Shown piece after piece: positions 1 to 5,289 of a stretch of 5,289 bases of DNA; position 1 is the stretch's first letter; each line of letters begins with the position of its first letter. Position numbers and translations under genes: made by a program. The stretch covers positions 1 to 5,289 of the forward strand of contig JAQBNV010000491.1 in NCBI GenBank assembly GCA_028288395.1. The letters run 5' to 3'. The notes beneath the pieces were generated by a model, which saw nothing but the letters and a program-made list of their open reading frames with translations, was not told where the DNA came from and made no database searches. Source of the DNA: Adhaeribacter sp. GTDB lineage: Bacteria > Bacteroidota > Bacteroidia > Cytophagales > Hymenobacteraceae.

Positions 1-2
1 CG

Positions 3-596
3 AAACTGGGCGTGCAGAACGATGGTCTAGGTTTAGACTATTTTATTCCAGCTACCGATGAGGTTAATTTAGGTTCGTTGCCGGTCAGCCACCAACAAGG
101 TTACGTTGCTTTTGCCATTGGTGCGCAGCATGCCACCAAACGCTTACCCCTGGACCGCCTCATCGAGCTCTGCGATAATATTAACCGGCCCATTGTATTA
201 TTGGGCGGCAAAGAAGATGCTGCCACGAGCGAACAAATAGAGCAATATTTCGAAAATCCTTCCCCATTAACGAACAACGAACAACGAACAACGATATACA
301 ACGCCTGCGGCAAGTATAATTTAAATCAATCGGCTTCGCTGGTGCGGCAGGCAGAAGTGGTTTTTAGCCACGATACGGGTTTAATGCACATTGCTGCCGC
401 TTTCCGGAAAAAGATATTCAGCATTTGGGGTAATACCGTGCCGGAGTTCGGTATGTACCCATACCACACCGACTTTACCGTGCTGGAAAATAAAGAGATT
501 AACTGCCGTCCCTGTTCCAAAATAGGCTACAAAGCATGTCCGCAAGGCCATTTTAAATGCATGCGTGACATAAAATTTGAGTTTGAATTACCGTAA
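3..596 (+). CDS. Glycosyltransferase family 9 (heptosyltransferase-like), C-terminal part, 5' end off the window
   Basis: GT9 enzymes transfer a sugar (classically heptose from an ADP-sugar) to lipopolysaccharide or a related surface glycan on the cytoplasmic side of the inner membrane. The frame is open from the left edge (K-L-G-V-Q-N-D-G-L-G-L-D-Y-F), so the GTG at 12 is an internal Val codon rather than a start. About 197 codons are visible, against roughly 330-350 for the family. What is seen is the C-terminal nucleotide-sugar-binding Rossmann domain: AFAIGAQHATKRLP (about 111-152), the strand IVLLGGKEDAA, then the family signature FSHDTGLMHIAAAF (363-404) and WGNTVPEFGMYPYH. The end carries a Cys-rich segment (CRPCSKIGYKACPQGHFKCM) that I associate with Bacteroidota members. 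A 7-bp tandem repeat lies in the loop before YNACGKYN. The next gene starts 43 bp downstream in a block that looks inserted. The acceptor sugar cannot be told from sequence, so no gene name is given. Confidence 0.93.
   Translation, partial: KLGVQNDGLGLDYFIPATDEVNLGSLPVSHQQGYVAFAIGAQHATKRLPLDRLIELCDNINRPIVLLGGKEDAATSEQIEQYFENPSPLTNNEQRTTIYNACGKYNLNQSASLVRQAEVVFSHDTGLMHIAAAFRKKIFSIWGNTVPEFGMYPYHTDFTVLENKEINCRPCSKIGYKACPQGHFKCMRDIKFEFELP
271..294 (+). repeat. Heptanucleotide tandem repeat (CGAACAA x3 plus CGA) inside the GT9 gene
   Basis: Three exact copies of CGAACAA are followed by a partial fourth copy (CGA). Because 7 is not a multiple of 3, the copies are read in three different frames and encode the polar stretch T-N-N-E-Q-R-T-T. 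The gene frame stays open through it. Three units add exactly seven codons, whereas gain or loss of one or two units would shift the frame ahead of the catalytic-domain signature at 363. The repeat sits between the KEDAA...QYFENP helix and the conserved YNACGKYN segment, a place where family members commonly vary in length. This could be a chance expansion or a slippage-prone site. Confidence 0.9.
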
Positions 597-638
597 ATTC
601 CAAAATATCCAGTTCAGCCATATGTTGGTGGTAATTTT

Positions 639-1521
639 ATGATGAAGACAGCAAGAGTTGACATATTATCTAGGCCATTTTTGCTTCTTGCTTTAGGACT
701 ATTGCTTTTGAATGATTTTTACCTAAAGTATGAGTACTCAAATTTTCTGACAGGCAAACTGTCCGACTTCGCTGGACTCTTCTTTTTCCCTTATTTTCTA
801 TCCTCACTTCTCGTTAAATCAAAAAGGACGATTTACACGTTGACAGCATTTGTCTTTATATTTTGGAAATCTGATTTTTCGCAAGAATTAATCGAATGGT
901 GGCAGACAATAGGAATTGGTATAAATCGTGTAGTTGACCACTCCGACTTAATTGCATTGTTAATTCTGCCTTTTTCTTTCAAACACTTCAATGAACAATT
1001 AAAAACAGAAAGTAACGTCCATAAAGCTTTGACAATCTCACTTACAGTTGTTAGCCTCTTTGCAATTTGGGCGACTACCTTACCAACAGAAAAAGTTAAT
1101 ATTGATGTTCCTGTTAGTAAAGTTTTTGAACTAAAAATGAGTAAAGCTGAATTTCTTAAGTTCAATACAAGTAGGATATGAATACAGCGACACTTTAGAA
1201 AAGAATTTACAAGATAGCCTATTCTACCTACATTTTGACATAATTCCTGATTATCGAGCTAATGTAACAGCACTATCTGCTATTACAAGCATTGATTCTA
1301 CCAAAACGCAGATTCGACTTGACCGAATATTATATGGCTATATTTCAGGTGGACTTTTTAGTGGAGTGGACAGAGATGATGTTGAAGATTTTAAGTCCAT
1401 TACTGCAAAAGAGTTTGAAACATACTTTGAAAAGAATTTTATAGTACCAATAAGAAATAAGAGGGCAGAATATTTGTACTACGACAACAAGGATATATAC
1501 GATTCATACGAAGAAAAGTAA
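639..1521 (+). pseudogene. Frameshifted gene for an uncharacterised multi-pass membrane protein
   Basis: The first reading frame (639-1181) starts at tandem ATG codons and gives an integral membrane protein with about four or five hydrophobic segments: residues about 12-25 (FLLLALGLLLL), 46-59, 64-77 (ending FIFWKS), 103-113 and 129-146. It includes the striking segment LTGKLSDFAGLFFFPYF. I recognise this N-terminal style from unnamed Bacteroidota proteins and know no function for it. The frame ends in FLKFNTSRI-stop. From 1141 to 1521 the +1 frame is open and clearly protein-like (SSIQVGYEYSDTLEKNLQD... ending DSYEEK-stop), yet contains no ATG. Dropping one A at about 1158-1159 joins EFL to SSIQVGYEYSD and restores a protein of about 293 residues with a soluble C-terminal domain of about 120. 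The break is therefore a 1-base insertion, either true decay or an assembly error. Composition is strongly AT-rich compared with the neighbours. No ribosome-binding site is visible. Confidence 0.8.
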
Positions 1522-1523
1522 AT

Positions 1524-1663
1524 AAACTACCGCCAACAGCAGCTATCTGCAAACAGGAATTCGGGCTTCGTAGGACAGGGAAGTAGTGAATTTTAAGTTC
1601 ATGGTTTTACAGGAAATTTAGGGGTAAAGATCTCTGCCTGCGGGTAGCTGCAAAATGCTGACG
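1524..1663 (+). repeat. attC-like imperfect inverted-repeat element downstream of the membrane-protein gene
   Basis: The element begins 2 bp after the stop codon of the broken gene. The arms 1539-1556 (GCAGCTATCTGCAAACAG) and 1634-1651 (CTGCCTGCGGGTAGCTGC) pair over 18 positions with 14 Watson-Crick pairs, 2 G-T wobbles and 2 mismatches, enclosing a 77-nt middle. The outer 5' flank is CCGCCAACA and the 3' flank is TGCTGACG|TT. Inside, ACAGGAATT (1553-1561) and ACAGGAAATTTA (1609-1620) are an imperfect direct repeat. The length (about 140 nt), the long imperfect pairing, the non-coding nature and the position just behind a single gene all fit an attC recombination site. The 7-base core boxes (CGCCAAC and, after circle closure, GTTGGTG) do not match the canonical RYYYAAC/GTTRRRY. 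My impression, from memory only, is that similar ...TGACGTT-ended elements recur in Bacteroidota genomes. A repeat family of another kind is possible. Confidence 0.55.
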
Positions 1664-1668
1664 TTTTA

Positions 1669-1727
1669 TAACTAAATAAAAGAAGATGCCGTGGGGCCCA
1701 CTAAGGGCATCTTCTTTTATTTAGTTA
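1669..1727. terminator. Bidirectional Rho-independent terminator, 22-bp perfect stem
   Basis: The arms 1669-1690 and 1706-1727 are perfect inverted complements over 22 bp, separated by a 15-nt loop that holds a small GTGGG-G-CCCAC palindrome. The GC-rich tip (GATGCC/GGCATC) passes outward into an A-rich left arm and a T-rich right arm (CTTCTTTTATTTAG), so either strand produces a hairpin followed by a U-rich tract. On the plus strand it ends transcription from the membrane-protein gene. If the block 625-1663 is an insertion, it was originally the terminator of the glycosyltransferase gene. Confidence 0.9.
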
Positions 1728-1811
1728 GAGGAAGCCAGCTATTAATACCAAATCTCATTTACATCTTTCCATAGATAATTAACAAATATTTTTAAAAGCT
1801 TACAAGGCTAA

Positions 1812-1866
1812 CTTTCCTGTATTTTTATATGGAATATAGTTTATACTATTTGATATTACAGGAAAG
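1812..1866. repeat. AT-rich imperfect palindrome between the two terminators
   Basis: CTTTCCTGTA (1812-1821) and TACAGGAAAG (1857-1866) are perfect 10-bp inverted complements. Nested inside is a second small hairpin, ATAGT (1836-1840), loop TTAT, ACTAT (1845-1849). The intervening bases are almost all A or T. It has no U-tract after a GC stem, so it is not a typical terminator. It could be a remnant of a mobile element, a binding site or chance in AT-rich DNA. The rest of the stretch 1728-1879 shows no ORF, RNA gene or other structure I can support. Confidence 0.4.
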
Positions 1867-1879
1867 ATTAAAATTCATT

Positions 1880-1934
1880 GTTTAAAATAAAAGCAGCCGC
1901 TGGATATATTCCGACGGCTGCTTTTATTTTAAAC
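1880..1934. terminator. Bidirectional Rho-independent terminator of serS, 20-bp perfect stem
   Basis: The arms 1880-1899 and 1915-1934 are perfect complements over 20 bp, with a 15-nt loop. The GC-rich tip GCAGCCG/CGGCTGC is flanked by A-rich and T-rich halves, so it works in both directions. It lies 30 bp beyond the serS stop codon and ends serS transcription coming from the right. Its design (long perfect stem, loop of 15) copies that of the hairpin at 1669-1727, but the sequences differ. Confidence 0.92.
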
Positions 1935-1963
1935 TTACATTTCCTTTCAGCAGGAGTAAATCC

Positions 1964-3238
1964 TTAATTTATCATTTCAAAACCGCAGTAGGAGTGCAGC
2001 ACTGCTGGTAATTTAATGCCATCAGGGGTTTGGTTGTTTTCCAGCAGCGCCGCAACTATGCGGGGCAAAGCTAAGGCACTGCCATTGAGCGTATGCAGGA
2101 GTTGGGTTTTGCCATTTTCACCTTTGTAGCGCAGCTTTAACCGGTTGGCCTGGTACGTTTCGAAATTACTGCAGGAGCTAACTTCCAGCCAGCGCTTTTG
2201 GGCCGCCGAATATACTTCCATATCGTAGGTTAGGGCCGAGGTAAAACTCATATCGCCCCCGCACAACCGTAGAACGCGGTACGGTAATTCCAGCTTCTGC
2301 AGCAAACCCTGGATGTGAAGACTCATTTCTTCCAAGGCTTCGTACGATTTTTCCGGCTCCTGAATCTGTACTATTTCTACCTTATCAAACTGGTGCAGCC
2401 GATTTAGGCCCCGCACGTCGGCTCCCCAGGAACCGGCTTCGCGCCGGAAACACGGCGTATAACCGGCATTTCTAATGGGTAATTGCTCACGCGGAATTAT
2501 TTCGTCGCGGTACATGTTGGTAATCGGAACTTCTGCCGTGGGTACCAGGTAATAATTATCCGCGGTAGCGTGGTACATCTGTCCTTCTTTATCCGGCAAC
2601 TGGCCAGTACCATAACCCGAGGCTTCGTTTACCAGAATTGGGGGCTGCACCTCTATATAACCGGCTTGGGCCGCTTCTTCCAGAAAAAAATTAATGAGGG
2701 CTCTTTGCAAACGCGCGCCTTTATTTTTGTAAACCGGAAAACCAGCCCCGGTAATTTTATTGCCCAGTTCGAAATCGATAATATCGTACTTTTTTATTAA
2801 CTCCCAGTGGGGCTGGGCATTGGCCGGTAAAACCGGAATATCGCCGTGTTCCAGCAATACTTCGTTTTCTTCGGGCGTTCTACCCGGCGGTACGCTGGCA
2901 TGCGGCGTATTGGGTAATTTTACGAGCGCAGCCTGTAAGTTTTCTTCCAAAGCTGTTAATTCCTCGGAATATTGCTTGGCCTTGTTTTTCAGTTCGGCTG
3001 TTTCGGCTTTTAATTGCTCGGCTCCGGCTTTATTTCCGGTTTTCATCAGGCCGCCTATTTCGCGTGCCAGGGCATTAGCCCGGGCTTGTACTTCATCATG
3101 ACTGGCCTGAAGGGTGCGCCGGCTTTGGTCCAGGTCCAGAATGGCAGCCACTTCGGCGGCGGCATTATTATAATTTTTCTTGCGCAGGCCGGCAATTATC
3201 TGTTCGGTTTGTTCTCGGAGTACCGCTATTTGAAGCAT
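1964..3238 (-). CDS. serS: Seryl-tRNA synthetase, complete
   Basis: Cytoplasmic class II aminoacyl-tRNA synthetase that activates serine with ATP and charges tRNA-Ser (and tRNA-Sec where present). At 424 residues it has the normal bacterial length. The start MLQIAVLRE matches the family's usual N-terminus, and no competing upstream start is suggested. Residues about 1-110 form the two-helix coiled-coil arm that grips the long variable arm of tRNA-Ser. The catalytic core follows: motif 1 around 172-200 (ARLQRALINFFLEEA...VQPPILV), the serine-site TAEVP at 234-238, motif 2 at 264-284 (FRREAGSWGADVRG then LNRLHQF), the SSCSNFETYQANR segment at 354-366, and motif 3 at 385-403 (NGSALALPRIVAALLENNQ). 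All expected class II residues are present, so the enzyme should be active. It is a single-gene unit, divergent from rho, with its own terminator at 1880-1934. No T-box leader is seen, as expected outside Gram-positives. Confidence 0.99.
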   Translation of the reverse strand: MLQIAVLREQTEQIIAGLRKKNYNNAAAEVAAILDLDQSRRTLQASHDEVQARANALAREIGGLMKTGNKAGAEQLKAETAELKNKAKQYSEELTALEENLQAALVKLPNTPHASVPPGRTPEENEVLLEHGDIPVLPANAQPHWELIKKYDIIDFELGNKITGAGFPVYKNKGARLQRALINFFLEEAAQAGYIEVQPPILVNEASGYGTGQLPDKEGQMYHATADNYYLVPTAEVPITNMYRDEIIPREQLPIRNAGYTPCFRREAGSWGADVRGLNRLHQFDKVEIVQIQEPEKSYEALEEMSLHIQGLLQKLELPYRVLRLCGGDMSFTSALTYDMEVYSAAQKRWLEVSSCSNFETYQANRLKLRYKGENGKTQLLHTLNGSALALPRIVAALLENNQTPDGIKLPAVLHSYCGFEMIN

Positions 3239-3258
3239 ATAAAAAACATTTTAGCGTG

Positions 3259-3266
3259 CAAAAATA
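3259..3266 (-). promoter_or_regulatory. Candidate Bacteroidota -7 promoter box for serS
   Basis: On the minus strand this is TATTTTTG, which fits the Bacteroidota primary-sigma -7 consensus TAnnTTTG. It lies about 20 bp upstream of the serS ATG, which would give a very short leader. No convincing -33 TTTG is seen at 17-19 bp spacing; the nearest TTTG is about 27 bp upstream. The site is a motif match only. Confidence 0.4.
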
Positions 3267-3299
3267 TACTTTTTTGTATAGGGCTGCTGCACCCAAAAA

Positions 3300-3511
3300 A
3301 TATTAAATAAAAAAATGAAACATTTTAGATAAAAGTAAGCGTATTATTTGGTATTTAGGTTGCATTACTATAACATTGTAATGCTATTAATGAACGAACC
3401 GCCTTTCCTGGTTCATCCTAACGAAACTATAATCACTTTTCCTGAAACATTCACTCCCGTTGCCTCCTGCAATCCTGTGAAGCATAATATTTATAACTAC
3501 CTTATTCCCGT
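3300..3511 (+). promoter_or_regulatory. rho upstream region with candidate leader hairpins
   Basis: This is the AT-rich non-coding stretch before rho, with no believable gene. A weak -7-like sequence TATTATTTG (3342-3350) departs from TAnnTTTG by one extra spacer base. Downstream are two small stem-loops: GCATTAC/GTAATGC (3362-3368 and 3378-3384, loop of 9), and ATGAAC/GTTCAT (3390-3395 and 3411-3416), whose interior also pairs as GAACC/GGTTC. A long, C-rich, weakly structured leader is consistent with the known autoregulation of rho by its own product, but no control mechanism is shown by the sequence. No Shine-Dalgarno precedes the ATG, as usual in this phylum. Confidence 0.35.
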
Positions 3512-5289
3512 ATGTACAATATTGAAGAATTGAAAGACAGATTGCTTTCAGAACTTAAAGAAATTGCTGAAGAACTTGGGGTAACCAATTTTAATAAACT
3601 CAGCAAACAAGATTTGATTTACAAAATCCTGGATCAGCAGGCGATTACTCCTCCCGAAAAGCTTCTCAAAAAATATCGAACACCGGCCCGTAAACCCGAG
3701 CCTGTAGAAACGCCGGCCGAGGTTGCCCTGGTAGGTACTACCTCCAGACAAACGTCGGTTTTTGATAACGACGGTGCCGATTCTTTTAAACCGGTAATCG
3801 CCCCGGTAATACCGGCCGCGGAACCAACCAATGAGACAGCGGAGGCACCGGCCCGGCCGGCAGTACGCCGTCCGGAGCAGCGTAGCGGAACAACCGAAGC
3901 CCGACCTCCCCGGGAACCCCGGGCCCGGGAACTAAGAGAACCGCGCGAGCCCCGGGAAACCCAACCGAACCGGGAGCCGCAACCAGCCCGTGAACCGCAA
4001 CCGCCGCGTGAACCGCAGCAAACAAAAGAGGCACAGCCGCAACAGCCGCCGCGCGAGCAGGTAAGAGAGCAAAATCGCGAACCAAACCAACTGCCCCGGG
4101 AACAAAATCAACCTCCTCGTGAACAAAATCAGGTACCCCGGGAGCAAAATCAACAGCCGCGGGAGAACCGTGACCCGAATTTTCAGCAAAGGCGGCCGAA
4201 CCAACCCCAGAATGGTGGCGCGACCCAAGCTAACCAGGGTACCCCGGTGGGCGGACCAAATGCCGCTACTTTTAAAGAATTTGATGGCGTAATTGTAAAC
4301 GAAGGCGTTCTGGAATTGATGCAAGATGGCTACGGCTTTCTGCGTTCGACGTATTACAACTATTTAGCCAGTCCCGACGATATTTATGTGTCGCCGTCGC
4401 AGATTAAATTATTTGCTTTGAAAACCGGCGATACGGTGAAAGGCCAGATTCGTCCGCCCAAAGAAGGTGAAAAATATTTTGCGCTGTTAAAAGTGGAATC
4501 GATCAATGGTCGTACCACTGAAGAAATCCGCGACCGGATTCCGTTCCAGCACTTAACGCCTTTGTTTCCGGAAGAGCGTTTAAACCTCAGCACCAAGTCT
4601 TCGCTTTTATCTACCCGTATCCTGGATTTATTTGCCCCTATTGGTAAAGGCCAGCGCGGTATGATTGTGGCACAGCCCAAAACCGGTAAAACGGTATTGC
4701 TGCAGGAAATCGCCAATGCCATCTCCCAAAACCATCCGGAAGTTTACCTGATGATTTTGCTAATCGATGAGCGGCCAGAAGAAGTAACCGACATGTCGCG
4801 GAACGTAAATGCCGAGGTAATTGCCTCTACCTTTGATGAAACCGCCGAGCGTCACGTGAAAATATCCAGCATTGTGTTGGATAAAGCCAAGCGTATGGTG
4901 GAGTGCGGCCATGATGTAGTAATTTTATTAGATTCTATTACGCGCTTGGCCCGGGCCTATAACACAGTAGTACCTAGTTCCGGTAAAATATTATCGGGTG
5001 GGGTAGATGCCAATGCTTTACACAAACCAAAACGCTTCTTCGGCGCGGCCCGGAATGTAGAAAATGGTGGTTCTTTAACCATAATTGCTACTGCCCTGAT
5101 TGATACCGGCTCCAAAATGGATGAAGTTATTTTTGAAGAATTTAAAGGTACCGGTAACATGGAATTACAACTGGATCGTAAACTGGCTAACCGTCGGATT
5201 TATCCGGCGATTGATGTGCCGGCTTCCGGTACCCGTCGTGAAGACCTGTTAATGGATAAAGATGAACTGAACCGCGTTTGGATTCTGCG
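3512..5289 (+). CDS. rho: Transcription termination factor Rho with long disordered linker, 3' end off the window
   Basis: Rho is a ring-shaped hexameric RNA-dependent ATPase/helicase that loads on nascent RNA and ends transcription. The frame is open from ATG 3512 to the edge (592 codons). By alignment from memory with E. coli Rho (419 residues), about 40 codons are missing. An in-frame stop at 3494 fixes this start, and [22 protein letters not shown] is a typical N-terminus. Domains: helical Rho_N/SAP-like region, about 1-44; linker, about 45-255; cold-shock-like primary RNA-binding domain, about 262-335, with GYGFLR at 273-278; RecA-like ATPase with Walker A AQPKTGKT at 387-394 (Lys393), DERPEE at 419-424, and Walker [15 protein letters not shown] with Asp474. 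The Q-loop region [20 protein letters not shown] and R-loop [11 protein letters not shown] are also intact. The linker is rich in Pro, Arg, Glu and Gln and holds a tandem 7-residue repeat. All catalytic elements seen are present. Confidence 0.99.
   Translation, partial: MYNIEELKDRLLSELKEIAEELGVTNFNKLSKQDLIYKILDQQAITPPEKLLKKYRTPARKPEPVETPAEVALVGTTSRQTSVFDNDGADSFKPVIAPVIPAAEPTNETAEAPARPAVRRPEQRSGTTEARPPREPRARELREPREPRETQPNREPQPAREPQPPREPQQTKEAQPQQPPREQVREQNREPNQLPREQNQPPREQNQVPREQNQQPRENRDPNFQQRRPNQPQNGGATQANQGTPVGGPNAATFKEFDGVIVNEGVLELMQDGYGFLRSTYYNYLASPDDIYVSPSQIKLFALKTGDTVKGQIRPPKEGEKYFALLKVESINGRTTEEIRDRIPFQHLTPLFPEERLNLSTKSSLLSTRILDLFAPIGKGQRGMIVAQPKTGKTVLLQEIANAISQNHPEVYLMILLIDERPEEVTDMSRNVNAEVIASTFDETAERHVKISSIVLDKAKRMVECGHDVVILLDSITRLARAYNTVVPSSGKILSGGVDANALHKPKRFFGAARNVENGGSLTIIATALIDTGSKMDEVIFEEFKGTGNMELQLDRKLANRRIYPAIDVPASGTRREDLLMDKDELNRVWIL
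4091..4174 (+). repeat. 21-bp tandem repeat in the rho linker (x-PREQNQ, four units)
   Basis: Four consecutive 21-bp units encode [21 protein letters not shown] and a degenerate QPRENRD (Rho residues 194-221). Codons vary between units (CGG/CGT, GAA/GAG, CAA/CAG), so the duplication is not recent or has been kept at the protein level. It lies in a wider low-complexity zone (about 3880-4220) of REP, PREP and REPQ motifs, and keeps the reading frame since units are multiples of three. Confidence 0.85.

Larger units (their letters stand above)
625..1663 (+). mobile_element. Putative solitary integron-type gene cassette (one gene plus attC-like element)
   Basis: This AT-rich block (rows sampled at 661-720 and 1201-1260 are about 30-32% GC, against 48% in a serS row) carries one broken gene and then, 2 bp past its stop, a 140-bp inverted-repeat element. 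The left border TGTTGGTGGTAATTT (623-637) is the inverted complement of AAACTACCGCCAACA (1524-1538) at 13 of 15 positions. The right border reads TGACG|TT at 1659-1665 and the left border G|TT at 624-626. That is what integron cassettes show: circularisation would join ...TGACG to TTGGTGG... and rebuild a core box that pairs with CCGCCAAC. It differs from textbook cassettes in its core sequence (GTTGGTG instead of GTTRRRY) and in having no integrase nearby. Cassette identity is an inference. The inverted borders and the compositional change are seen directly. It could instead be another Bacteroidota dispersed repeat or hairpin-transposed element. Confidence 0.45.

Noticed and set aside
12..14. 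GTG at 12 as the start of the glycosyltransferase
   Set aside because: The frame continues upstream to the window edge with family-like residues, and the visible part lacks the whole N-terminal domain. The true start is outside the window.
1150..1165. Programmed +1 frameshift site in the membrane-protein gene
   Set aside because: CTTAAG has no stop codon at the shift point, no stimulatory structure that I can see and no precedent in this family. A simple 1-base insertion explains it better.
1524..1663. Canonical integron attC with GTTRRRY core
   Set aside because: The core reads GTTGGTG/CGCCAAC, which breaks the consensus at two positions. The element is therefore reported as attC-like only.
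2483..3310. Plus-strand open frames opposite serS
   Set aside because: They are antisense shadows of a complete, highly conserved gene and show no family resemblance of their own.
3348..3533. Plus-strand 61-codon frame upstream of rho
   Set aside because: It overlaps the rho start in another frame, has no recognisable features and covers the leader hairpins. It is more likely non-coding leader.
3786..4324. Long minus-strand open frames opposite rho (99 and 130 codons)
   Set aside because: They lie antisense to the Pro/Arg/Glu/Gln-rich linker, where the skewed codons leave the other strand open. Their products are Val/Ala/Pro- or Leu/Arg-rich low-complexity sequence with no recognisable fold.

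Overview
The window reads as a chromosomal piece of a Bacteroidota bacterium, most likely of the Cytophagales/Hymenobacteraceae type (Adhaeribacter-, Pontibacter- or Hymenobacter-like). The placement is inferred from protein style (a Rho with a long Pro/Arg/Glu/Gln-rich linker, a SerRS ending in YCGFEMIN, a family 9 glycosyltransferase ending in a Cys-rich HFKCM tail), from the lack of Shine-Dalgarno sequences, and from a TAnnTTTG-type -7 box upstream of serS. No rRNA, tRNA, CRISPR array or transposase gene is visible.

Layout: (1) 3-596 (+) is the C-terminal part of a GT9 (heptosyltransferase-like) glycosyltransferase whose start lies off the left edge. Its coding sequence holds a 7-bp tandem repeat. 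(2) 625-1663 is an AT-rich block with a frame-disrupted membrane-protein gene (639-1521, +), followed at once by a 140-bp imperfect inverted-repeat element. The block's first bases (TGTTGGTGGTA...) are the inverted complement of the start of that element (...TACCGCCAACA). This is the arrangement expected of an integron-type gene cassette with an attC-like site, although the core boxes are not canonical. (3) 1669-1934 holds two strong, symmetrical hairpin terminators around a short AT-rich spacer that contains a weaker palindrome. (4) 1964-3238 (-) is a complete serS (seryl-tRNA synthetase). (5) 3239-3511 is the divergent serS/rho intergenic region. (6) 3512-5289 (+) is rho, the transcription termination factor, running off the right edge with an estimated 40 codons missing.

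The housekeeping part (serS and rho, divergently transcribed) looks ordinary except for Rho's long disordered insertion. The accessory signal is on the left. If bases 625-1663 are removed, the glycosyltransferase stop codon lies about 40 bp before the hairpin at 1669, so the block looks like a single cassette inserted between a gene and its own terminator. The cassette gene is broken by an apparent 1-base insertion near 1158, giving a decayed or error-containing copy of an uncharacterised membrane protein.
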